Shown here piece after piece: positions 57,177 to 64,000 of a stretch of 64,000 nucleotides of DNA (position 1 is its first letter; each line of letters starts with the position of its first letter). The position numbers were made by a program, and so were the translations under genes. Origin of the DNA: JAWWPY01 sp033854735 (GTDB lineage: Bacteria > Actinomycetota > Actinomycetes > Streptosporangiales > Streptosporangiaceae); NCBI GenBank assembly GCA_033854735.1, contig JAWWPY010000431.1:9943-73942 (forward strand), in the 5' to 3' direction. A model generated the notes under the pieces. The model was not told the origin of the DNA. It saw nothing but the letters and a program-made list of their open reading frames with translations, and did no database searches.

Positions 57177-57719
57177 ATGGACTCACAAGGACGCGAAGCC
57201 ATGGAACAGGCAGAGCCTCATCCAGGCCAGGGCCAGCCTGCCGAACCAGGTCGCCGGGACCGCCGTGAAGCGGCCCTGTCCCGGCCCACCCCGTCCGGCG
57301 ACCTGGATCATCCGGTCGTGGCTGGCTACGACGGGTCACCGTCGAGCCGCCACGCGCTCGCCTACGCCGCCGGGATGGCCAGGCGGCTGGGACGCCCGCT
57401 GCTGGTCGCGTACATCTGCTCGCCGGGTATCTACTGCGAGCCACTGACCGGGCAGGTCATAGGCGCGGGCCGGGACGCCGAGGAGATGGAGCGCTGGCTC
57501 GTCACCGAGCTCGACGAGGTCTGCGACCGGGCGGGCCTGGACGTCCGGGTACTGACCCGCCGCGGCAGCCCGGCCCGGGAACTCGCCGGGGCGGCCCGGG
57601 AGTTCAGCGCGGATGCCCTGGTGATCGGCGCGCCCGGGCACGCCTGGCACCATGTGGCCGGCTCGGTCCCCGGCTGGCTCGCCAGGCACGCGCACTGTCC
57701 CGTCATCGTCGTGCCCTGA
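57177..57719 (+). CDS. universal stress protein (UspA family)
   Basis: 180 residues; an ATG at 57201, preceded by AAGGACGCG, is a likely alternative start. HPVVAGYDGSPSSRHALAYA is the first strand and helix with the ATP-binding Asp; ALVIGAPGHAWHHVAGSVPG then HCPVIVVP matches the G-2X-G-9X-G(S/T) nucleotide motif of ATP-binding Usp proteins. The first 40 residues are disordered. Role: stress resistance, in general terms. Confidence 0.9.
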   Translation: MDSQGREAMEQAEPHPGQGQPAEPGRRDRREAALSRPTPSGDLDHPVVAGYDGSPSSRHALAYAAGMARRLGRPLLVAYICSPGIYCEPLTGQVIGAGRDAEEMERWLVTELDEVCDRAGLDVRVLTRRGSPARELAGAAREFSADALVIGAPGHAWHHVAGSVPGWLARHAHCPVIVVP

Positions 57720-57883
57720 CCGGTTCGACCCGGAGATGGCGACCCGGCTGGACGGCCAGCATTTTCGCTTTGCCCGGAATTGTCCCGAAGTGGGACGGCT
57801 GACCGCCGGCACCGGGGTTGGCGACCTGCCCAACCGTGATCCAGACAGGTGGTCCGGGCGCATAAGCTGCAGCCCAGAAGACC

Positions 57884-57969
57884 TGGTGGGCGAGGAGGGA
57901 TTTGAACCCTCACGTCCTTGCGGACACACGGACCTGAACCGTGCGCGTCTGCCGTTCCGCCACCCGCCC
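57884..57969 (-). tRNA. tRNA-Leu (anticodon CAG)
   Basis: On the minus strand the acceptor GGGCGGG pairs with CTCGCCC (one G-T), followed by A and an encoded CCA (57884-57886). Anticodon loop TTCAGGT gives CAG. A long variable arm and GGTTCAAATCC T-loop complete an 86-nt tRNA. Confidence 0.95.
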
Positions 57970-58053
57970 TAGGCAAGGAGTCAGGTTAGCACGTCTTCGA
58001 CCGGCCCCTCGCCGCCGATACCATCGGATGCGGACACGGAAGGAGGTACCCGG

Positions 58054-58809
58054 GTGGGAGTTCTTCAGCGCTTCGAGCGCAGGCTCGAGGGCATGGTGGA
58101 GGGTGCCTTCGCGCGAGCGTTCAAGTCCGAGCTGCAGCCGGTCGAGGTGGCCAGCGCGGTGCAGCGCGAGATGGATGACCGCGCCGCGATCGTGGCGCAG
58201 GGCCGGACCCTTGTGCCAAACGACTTCGTGGTGGAGTTGGCCGATAGCGACTTCGAGCGCCTCGAGGTGTACGCCGACAACCTCGGTATCGAGTTGGCCA
58301 CGCTCGCCCGCGAGCATGCCAGGGAGCAGGGGTATTCGTTCGTAGGACCGGTGCGGATGCGCTTCGAGGGCGTACCGGACCTGACCACGGGCACCTTCCG
58401 GATCCGCTCCGGAGTTATCCGTGGCACCACCGTCGAGGGCGGCGAGATCCGCCGGCCCAGCAGCGACCTGCCCCGGCCGCCCGGGTCCTTCGGCGGCCGG
58501 CCAAGGCTGCTCGTGTCCGGGCCCGAGCCCGGGGCTGATGGCAACACCCAGCGCACCTACGAGCTGAATGCACCTGTGACCATGCTCGGCCGCGGGACCG
58601 ACTGCGACCTGCGCCTGGTCGATCCGGGGGTCTCGCGGCACCATGCCGAGCTGAGGGTCGAAGACGGAGAGGTGGTCCTCGTGGACCTCGGCTCCACCAA
58701 TGGCACCTTCGTTAACGGACAGCCGGTCCGGCGGGTGTCGCTGAATGACGGCACACAAGTAACACTTGGGCGGACGACCCTGGTGTTCCGCAGAGACGGC
58801 ATCTATTGA
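58054..58809 (+). CDS. fhaA: DUF3662 and FHA-domain protein FhaA
   Basis: 251 residues from a GTG with AAGGAGGT 7 nt upstream. Residues 1-120 form the DUF3662 domain (GVLQRFERRLEGMVEGAFAR; SELQPVEVASAVQREMDDRA). Residues 155-245 form an FHA domain with MLGRGTDCDLRLVDPGVSRH and VDLGSTNGTFVNGQPV, which binds phospho-threonine. In Mycobacterium the protein binds phosphorylated MviN at the site of wall synthesis. The linker between the domains is short compared with FhaA of M. tuberculosis. First gene of the wall-growth signalling cluster. Confidence 0.93.
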   Translation: MGVLQRFERRLEGMVEGAFARAFKSELQPVEVASAVQREMDDRAAIVAQGRTLVPNDFVVELADSDFERLEVYADNLGIELATLAREHAREQGYSFVGPVRMRFEGVPDLTTGTFRIRSGVIRGTTVEGGEIRRPSSDLPRPPGSFGGRPRLLVSGPEPGADGNTQRTYELNAPVTMLGRGTDCDLRLVDPGVSRHHAELRVEDGEVVLVDLGSTNGTFVNGQPVRRVSLNDGTQVTLGRTTLVFRRDGIY

Positions 58810-58878
58810 TACCCAGCAGGGATAAGACTGACCGAACAACCAGCACCGGCCACGGCCACCCCGAGGACACATGACCCG

Positions 58879-59355
58879 ATGAACGCGCTCACTCTCACCC
58901 TCGTCAGGCTCGCGTTCCTCGCGGTCCTGTGGTTGTTCGTCATCGCGGCGGTGGGCGTGGTACGCACGGACCTGTTCGGCCCTTCCACGTCCGCGCGTAA
59001 GCAGCGGCGGCAGCCGCGACCCCGCCCCGTCAAGCCACCCAGATCCCAGCGGGCCGGACGCGGTGAGCCACAGCGCCTGCTCGTCACGGCCGGTGCCCTG
59101 GCCGGCACCAGCCTCGGGCTTACTGAGCAGCAAATCACCATCGGTCGGGCGAATGATGCCACGCTCGTGCTCGACGATGACTACGCTTCAAGCCGACATG
59201 CCCGGCTATTTCCTCAGGACGGTCAGTGGATCGTTGAGGACCTCGGGTCCACCAACGGCACGTACCTTGACCGCCAGAAGGTAACGCAGCCGACACCGGT
59301 GCCGGCAGGCGTGCCGATCCGCATCGGCAAGACCGTTCTGGAATTGCGCAGATGA
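58879..59355 (+). CDS. fhaB: FHA-domain protein FhaB
   Basis: 158 residues. One N-terminal membrane helix (LVRLAFLAVLWLFVIAAVGV), a basic linker (RKQRRQPRPRPVKPPRSQ), and an FHA domain with ITIGRANDATLVLDDDYASS and VEDLGSTNGTYLDRQKV. FhaB reads threonine phosphorylation by PknA/B and binds division or wall enzymes. Overlaps pstP by 4 bp (ATGA). Confidence 0.93.
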   Translation: MNALTLTLVRLAFLAVLWLFVIAAVGVVRTDLFGPSTSARKQRRQPRPRPVKPPRSQRAGRGEPQRLLVTAGALAGTSLGLTEQQITIGRANDATLVLDDDYASSRHARLFPQDGQWIVEDLGSTNGTYLDRQKVTQPTPVPAGVPIRIGKTVLELRR

Positions 59356-60743
59356 CACTTGCACTGCGGTACGCAATCCGCTCAGACGTCGGTCTCCTCA
59401 GGGAGGGGAACGAGGACGCGGCGTATGCAGGCCCGCGCCTACTGGCCGTCGCCGATGGCATGGGTGGCCACGCGGCCGGCGAGGTCGCCAGCGCCGCCAC
59501 CATCTCGGCCATCGCCAGGCTCGATGATGACGTGCCTGGCAACGACCTTCTCGACGCGCTCGCTGACGCGGTCACCGACGCCAACCACGCGCTGCACGAC
59601 ATGGTCGCCGCCGATCCCGCGATCGAGGGCATGGGCACCACCCTGACCGCCATGCTCTGGTCCGGCTCGCGGATGGCCCTCGTCCACATCGGCGACTCAC
59701 GGGCCTACCTGCTCAGAGGCCGCGAGTTCCACCAGATCACGCACGACCACACGCTGGTCCAGACGCTGGTCGACGAGGGCCGGATCAGCCCCGACGACGT
59801 CCCCACCCACCCGCAGCGCTCGATGCTGCTCCGGGCCCTGGATGGCCGGGCGGACGTCGAACCGGACCTGTCGCTGCGCGAGGTCAGGGCCGGCGACCGG
59901 TACCTGCTCTGCTCCGACGGCCTGTCCGGGGTGGTCAGCGAGGAGACGCTGCACCAGACACTGGCCACCGTCGCAGACCTCGACGACGTCGTGCTGCAGC
60001 TCATCGAGCTGGCCATCAGGGGCGGCGGCCCGGACAACATCACCTGCATCGTCGCGGACGTCGTGGACAGCGCCACCGGGCCGCTGCCGCCGAGTGACGT
60101 CTCGGTCATGGTCGGCGCGGCCTCCAATGGCACCGGCCGGCTCCCGCTGCACACCGACAGCCCAGCCGGGCGGGCCCACCTGCTCACCCAGACCGCGCCG
60201 CAGGCCGCCATAGCGGTGGCGATCGCCCATGACGACCCGGTCCCGCGCAAGCCGGGCACCCACGAGGAGGACCCGGTGCGCCGCCGCCGGTGGCCACTGG
60301 TCACCTCGGCCCTCGCTGTCCTGGTCATCCTGGTTATCGGCGGGGCGTACGCGGGATGGCGCTACACGCAGGACCAGTACTACGTGGGCACCGACAGCGG
60401 AAAGGTCGTGATCTACCGCGGCATCACGCCGAAAGTCGCCTGGGTGAGCCTGTCCAAGGTGTACCAGCACACCAGCATTCCGCTGGCCATGCTGCCGACC
60501 ACCGACGTTCAGTCGATCCGCTCGACGATCCCGGCCAGCGGGCTGGCCGACGCGCAGCGGATCCTGGGCAACATCCGCAGTGACTACCAGCGCTGCCAGA
60601 ATGCCTACGGCAAACTGCAGGCCTGGGAAAAGCTCCCGGTCAAGACGGTCAAGGGGAAGGTCGTCCCGAAGCCGCCCATGCCCACCATCCCGCCCGACTG
60701 CCCGGCGCCGCCAGCCAGCGTGCTCAGCGGGGGATCTTCGTGA
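59352..60743 (+). CDS. pstP: PP2C-type Ser/Thr phosphatase PstP
   Basis: 463 residues. PP2C motifs: LLREGNEDAAYAGPRL, VADGMGGHAAGEVASAA, VHIGDSRAYLLRGRE, YLLCSDGLSGVVSEE and GGGPDNITCIVADV, holding the metal-binding Asp residues. A membrane helix near residue 320 (LVTSALAVLVILVIGGAYAG) separates the cytoplasmic phosphatase from an external C-terminal domain of 130 residues. It removes the phosphates added by PknA/B. Overlaps rodA by 4 bp (GTGA). Confidence 0.95.
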   Translation: MTLALRYAIRSDVGLLREGNEDAAYAGPRLLAVADGMGGHAAGEVASAATISAIARLDDDVPGNDLLDALADAVTDANHALHDMVAADPAIEGMGTTLTAMLWSGSRMALVHIGDSRAYLLRGREFHQITHDHTLVQTLVDEGRISPDDVPTHPQRSMLLRALDGRADVEPDLSLREVRAGDRYLLCSDGLSGVVSEETLHQTLATVADLDDVVLQLIELAIRGGGPDNITCIVADVVDSATGPLPPSDVSVMVGAASNGTGRLPLHTDSPAGRAHLLTQTAPQAAIAVAIAHDDPVPRKPGTHEEDPVRRRRWPLVTSALAVLVILVIGGAYAGWRYTQDQYYVGTDSGKVVIYRGITPKVAWVSLSKVYQHTSIPLAMLPTTDVQSIRSTIPASGLADAQRILGNIRSDYQRCQNAYGKLQAWEKLPVKTVKGKVVPKPPMPTIPPDCPAPPASVLSGGSS

Positions 60744-62203
60744 GCGCCGTCACCACTCCTCCTGGCGAACCGCTGGGCGCTGGCCCCTCCACTGCCCCGG
60801 TGGCCCTGCCGGGCGTGGTGGCCATGCCGCGCGGCAGGCGCCGGACCGAGCTCACCATGCTCGTCTTCGCGGTCGCCGTGGTCATGCTCGCCTACGCCAG
60901 CGTCGGCCTCGGGCTGAACGGCCAGGTGCCGCCCGGGACATTCGAGTACGGCCTGTCGTTCGCGGTCCTCGTGGGCGCGGCCCACCTGGCCGTCCGGCGC
61001 CTGGCACCGTGGGCCGACCCGCTGATGCTGCCGCTCGCCGCCCTGCTCAACGGCCTCGGCATCGTGATGATCTACCGGTTGCAGGAGTCCGGACGGGGTG
61101 GGAACCCGGGGAACGTGATCAGCACGATGACCACGTCGACCACCGCCTTCCAGGTGATGTGGAGCGCTTTTGGCATCGTGGCCTTCGTGGTCGTGCTGGC
61201 CGTGGTCCGGCAACCGCGGACCCTGCAGCGCTACACCTACACGCTCGGCGCGATCGGCCTGGTGCTGCTGGTCATCCCGGCGCTCCTGCCCAACTCCATG
61301 AGCTCGATCAACGGCGCCAAGGTGTGGATCATCGTGGGCGGCCTCGAGGTCCAGCCCGGCGAGTTCGCGAAGCTGGCGCTGGCCGTGTTCTTCGCCGGGT
61401 ACCTGGTGAGCAAGCGCGACGTACTGGCGCTCGCCGGCCGCCGGGTGCTCGGCATCGACCTGCCCCGGGTCCGCGACCTCGGCCCGGTGCTCATCGCCTG
61501 GGGCGCCAGCCTCGTCGTCCTGGTCTTCGAGACCGACATCGGCACCTCCGCCCTGTTCTTCGGCCTGTTCGTGGCGATGCTGTATGTCGCCACGCAGCGC
61601 ACGTCCTGGCTGCTCATCGGGGTCATCCTGTTCGGATTCGGTTCCTACATCGCCAGCAAGCTCTTCGGCCATGTCGGCGAGCGGGTCACCGTCTGGCTGC
61701 ACCCATTCGCGGGGAACAACCCCTTCACCATCGCCTACCAGCCGGTGCAGGCCCTGTACGGGCTGGGCTACGGCGGCGTGCTGGGCCGGGGATTCGGCCA
61801 GGGCCAGCCCTACTGGACTCCGCTGGCGCAGAGCGACTTCATCATCAGCGCGTTCGGCGAGGAACTCGGCGTGACCGGGCTGATGGCGCTGCTGCTCATC
61901 TACGGGCTGATCGTCCAGCGGGGACTGCGCGCCGCGATCGCGGTCCGCGACCCGTTCTCCAAGCTGCTGGTCGGCGGGCTCGCGTTCGTGCTCGCCCTGC
62001 AGGTGTTCGTGATCGTCGGCGGGGTGACCCGGCTGATCCCGCTGACCGGGATCACCACCCCGTTCCTGTCGCAGGGCGGTTCCTCGCTTGTCGCCAGCTG
62101 GATGATGATCGCGCTGCTGATGCGGGTCAGCGACACCGCGCGCCGGCCCGCCCCGCAGCCGATCCAGGACGAAGGGATGACGCAGGTGGTGAGAGCCGGA
62201 TGA
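60740..62203 (+). CDS. rodA: RodA/FtsW-type peptidoglycan glycosyltransferase
   Basis: 487 residues from a GTG. About 12 helices. SEDS-family marks: VVLVFETDIGTSALFFGLFV, YQPVQALYGLGYGGVLGRGF, QSDFIISAFGEELGVTGLMA and TGITTPFLSQGGSSLVASWM. It polymerises lipid II, working with the class B penicillin-binding protein encoded next. The N-terminal 30 residues are cytoplasmic and disordered. Confidence 0.95.
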   Translation: MSAVTTPPGEPLGAGPSTAPVALPGVVAMPRGRRRTELTMLVFAVAVVMLAYASVGLGLNGQVPPGTFEYGLSFAVLVGAAHLAVRRLAPWADPLMLPLAALLNGLGIVMIYRLQESGRGGNPGNVISTMTTSTTAFQVMWSAFGIVAFVVVLAVVRQPRTLQRYTYTLGAIGLVLLVIPALLPNSMSSINGAKVWIIVGGLEVQPGEFAKLALAVFFAGYLVSKRDVLALAGRRVLGIDLPRVRDLGPVLIAWGASLVVLVFETDIGTSALFFGLFVAMLYVATQRTSWLLIGVILFGFGSYIASKLFGHVGERVTVWLHPFAGNNPFTIAYQPVQALYGLGYGGVLGRGFGQGQPYWTPLAQSDFIISAFGEELGVTGLMALLLIYGLIVQRGLRAAIAVRDPFSKLLVGGLAFVLALQVFVIVGGVTRLIPLTGITTPFLSQGGSSLVASWMMIALLMRVSDTARRPAPQPIQDEGMTQVVRAG

Positions 62204-62253
62204 GCGACCAGGCGACCGGGCTCCGGCCGGACCAGGGCAGGCACCAGTCATGA
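62200..62253 (+). other. 17-codon frame bridging rodA and pbpA
   Basis: An ATG overlaps the rodA stop (ATGA at 62200-62203) and its TGA overlaps the pbpA ATG (ATGA at 62250-62253). The peptide would be MSDQATGLRPDQGRHQS. It may serve to carry ribosomes from rodA to pbpA; a function of the peptide is doubtful. Confidence 0.4.
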
Positions 62254-63740
62254 ACCGAGCACTCCGCCGGATCTCACTGGCCTGCCTCGTGATGTTCGTC
62301 CTGCTTCTGGTGAACGCGAATTACGTGCAAGCGTTCGAGGGGAACAGCCTGGCCACCCAGAAGGGCAACGCCCGCACGTTCTCCGAGCAGTTCCAGTACC
62401 AGCGCGGCGCCATCGTCACCGCGGACAACAAGGTGATCGCGGACTCGCGCGCGGTCAAGGGCATCTACAAGTACCAGCGGTATTACCCCGCGGGACCTGA
62501 GTACGCGCCGGTCACCGGATTCGACTCGATCTACAGCGAGACCGGCATCGAGCAGGCGGAGGACCGGCAGCTGTCCGGTTCGGACCCGGCGCTGGCGGTG
62601 CACAATCTGATCGACCTGGTCACCGGGAAACCCAAGAAGGGCGCCACGGTCCAGCTCACCATCAACTCGGTGGCGCAGCAGGCGGCGTACTCAGCGCTCA
62701 CCACCATGGGCCGGGAGGCTGGCGTGGTGGCGCTGAACCCGCAGTCCGGCGCGGTGCTGGCGCTGGCGTCCTACCCGACTTTCGATCCCAACCAGCTGGC
62801 CACGTTCGACGGCAACCAGCTCAACAAGGTAGACAAGGCGCTGATCGCGGACCCGCACCACCCACTGATCAACAACGCCATCAGCACGACGTTCCCGCCC
62901 GGATCCACTTTCAAGATCGTGACTAGCTCCACCGCGCTGTCCAGCGGGAAGGTGGCAGATGCGAACACGCCGGTCTCAGCACCGACCAAACTCACCCTCC
63001 CGGACACCACCAATCAGCTGATCAACGACAGCGGTGCGGCATGCAACAACGGGAGCAACCCGAGCGGCAACGGCAAGGTGCCGCTCATCTACGCCTTCAC
63101 CGTCTCCTGCAACACCGTGTTCGGCGCCCTTGGTGAACAGCTCGGCGGCGCCGCCCTCCGGGACCAGGCCAACAAGTTCGGCATGAACGACCCCAACCTG
63201 ACGATCCCGCTGCCCGTCGTGCCGAGCAACTACCCGCCGGTGTCGGCCCCCAGCCTCACCGCTTACTCGGCTATCGGCCAGTACAGCGACACGGTGACGC
63301 CGCTGCAGGAGGCGATGTTCTCCGCCGCCGTGGCCAACAACGGCACCCTGATGAAGCCCTATCTGGTCCAGAAGATCACCGCACCGGACCTGACCCCGGT
63401 CTTCGCGGCCAGCCCGAACACGTTCAGCACCGCGCTGACCCCCGCCGCCGCATCTCAGGTCAAGCAGATGATGATCAGCGTGGTGCAGTCCCCCGTGGGT
63501 ACCGCGCACGCCACCGCGTTCCGGTCGAACATTGAGATCGCCGGGAAGACCGGGACGGCCCAGAACGGCGTCAATAACTCAGGCCTCGATGACGCCGTGT
63601 TCACCTGTTTCGCGCCGGCCAACAACCCGCAGATAGCTGTCGGCGTCGTGGTAAAGGGCGGTGGTTTCGGCGCTGACGCGGCCGCGCCCATCGCCGTCAA
63701 GATCATTGAGGCCTACCTGGCCTCCCAGGCGAAGCAATGA
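62250..63740 (+). CDS. pbpA: class B penicillin-binding protein PbpA
   Basis: 496 residues. A single N-terminal helix (LACLVMFVLLLVNANYVQAF) anchors it. The transpeptidase domain shows FPPGSTFKIVTSSTAL (SxxK, catalytic Ser), AFTVSCNTVFGAL (SxN) and EIAGKTGTAQNGV (KTG). Cross-links peptidoglycan with RodA. No PASTA domain. Starts at the ATGA that ends the 17-codon frame. Confidence 0.95.
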   Translation: MNRALRRISLACLVMFVLLLVNANYVQAFEGNSLATQKGNARTFSEQFQYQRGAIVTADNKVIADSRAVKGIYKYQRYYPAGPEYAPVTGFDSIYSETGIEQAEDRQLSGSDPALAVHNLIDLVTGKPKKGATVQLTINSVAQQAAYSALTTMGREAGVVALNPQSGAVLALASYPTFDPNQLATFDGNQLNKVDKALIADPHHPLINNAISTTFPPGSTFKIVTSSTALSSGKVADANTPVSAPTKLTLPDTTNQLINDSGAACNNGSNPSGNGKVPLIYAFTVSCNTVFGALGEQLGGAALRDQANKFGMNDPNLTIPLPVVPSNYPPVSAPSLTAYSAIGQYSDTVTPLQEAMFSAAVANNGTLMKPYLVQKITAPDLTPVFAASPNTFSTALTPAAASQVKQMMISVVQSPVGTAHATAFRSNIEIAGKTGTAQNGVNNSGLDDAVFTCFAPANNPQIAVGVVVKGGGFGADAAAPIAVKIIEAYLASQAKQ

Positions 63741-63820
63741 ACGCCGGACGCATGAGATCCGTGAAATGAGAGCGATGCGCAGCAGGCCAATGACCGACGC
63801 GACACGCCCTATGACGCAGG

Positions 63821-64000
63821 ATGGTTACTGACGTGCCAGACATGATTCAGTCCCGCCTCCTCGGCGGCCGTTACGAGCTCGACGGTGTCGTCGGGCGGGG
63901 CGGCATGGCCGAGGTGTACCGTGCGCGCGACATCCGCCTCGACCGCGTGGTCGCGGTCAAGACGCTGCGCGAGGACCTGGCCCGGGACGCGACCTTCCAG
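63821..64000 (+). CDS. pknB: PknB-type Ser/Thr protein kinase, partial (N terminus)
   Basis: 60 residues before the window edge. RLLGGRYELDGVVGRGGMAE contains the Gly-rich loop GxGxxA-like region, VVAVKTLREDL the ATP-binding Lys, as in PknB of actinobacteria. The start is uncertain (ATG 63821, GTG 63833 or ATG 63842). No pknA gene lies between pbpA and this gene, so this is either the sole kinase or the pknA equivalent. Confidence 0.85.
   Translation, partial: MVTDVPDMIQSRLLGGRYELDGVVGRGGMAEVYRARDIRLDRVVAVKTLREDLARDATFQ

Noticed and set aside
56779..57444. 221-codon minus-strand frame over the glycosylase 5' end and the Usp gene
   Set aside because: Runs across two real genes and the gap in another frame; no domain.
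60580..62253. Long frames on both strands over rodA
   Set aside because: Shadows of rodA; Arg/Pro-rich or His/Gln-rich composition without helices.

Overview
The window is about 70 % G+C with actinobacterial gene content: GTG/TTG starts, ATGA/TGATG start-stop overlaps, an fhaA-fhaB-pstP-rodA-pbpA-pknB cluster, a bacterial proteasome activator ending in GPYL, treY-treZ-glgX, and many ECF sigma, MarR and anti-sigma genes. I infer a chromosomal segment of a filamentous high-GC actinomycete (Streptosporangiales- or Catenulisporales-like). The species cannot be told from the sequence alone.

Layout. 1-3.8 kb: DMT transporter and divergent XRE-cupin regulator, a small membrane protein, tRNA-Ser(GCT), an acyl-CoA ligase. 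3.9-6.8 kb: SigE-type sigma factor with a tandem-repeat N terminus, then a barrel-like wall protein next to a MauE-type membrane protein. 6.8-9.7 kb: an intergenic array with two long palindromes, an AAA ATPase, a secreted NHL-type protein. 9.9-16.2 kb: CtaG-like protein, then a tRNA-Ser(TGA) whose 3' end is repeated around an IS481 element next to an integrase remnant; behind it a Phd/VapC toxin-antitoxin pair and two adjacent DNA methyltransferases without a visible nuclease. 16.4-20 kb: hyaluronan-synthase-like glycosyltransferase with a GH26-like glycosidase, ECF sigma factor, small secreted protein. 20.2-26.8 kb: treY-treZ-glgX (trehalose from glycogen). 27-33 kb: beta-helix lipoprotein and the Hen1-Pnkp RNA-repair operon. 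33-38.4 kb: MinD-like ATPase, bpa, pheA, then a ribbon-helix-helix gene followed by an unusual fusion of a degenerate Doc domain to ClpC-type N domains and a UVR motif. 38.4-49.8 kb: envelope genes (GT-C and GT2 transferases, two tandem polytopic paralogues, a MarR gene and a polysaccharide ABC exporter) mixed with STAS and anti-sigma kinase genes. 49.8-57.7 kb: sensor kinase, GH25/ricin lysozyme, FAD oxidase, SSI-like lipoprotein, Fpg/Nei glycosylase, Usp. 57.9-64 kb: tRNA-Leu(CAG) and the FHA/PP2C/RodA/PBP/PknB cluster controlling wall growth, cut by the window end.

Two themes stand out. First, the window is full of short tandem duplications, and at least seven unrelated coding arrays share a unit of exactly 15 bp (five codons) or 30 bp; others sit directly after stop codons. 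Second, the RHH plus pseudo-Doc/ClpN/UVR pair at 36.9-38.4 kb looks like a toxin-antitoxin locus converted into a possible Clp-linked adaptor. It is the best candidate here for an undescribed system.
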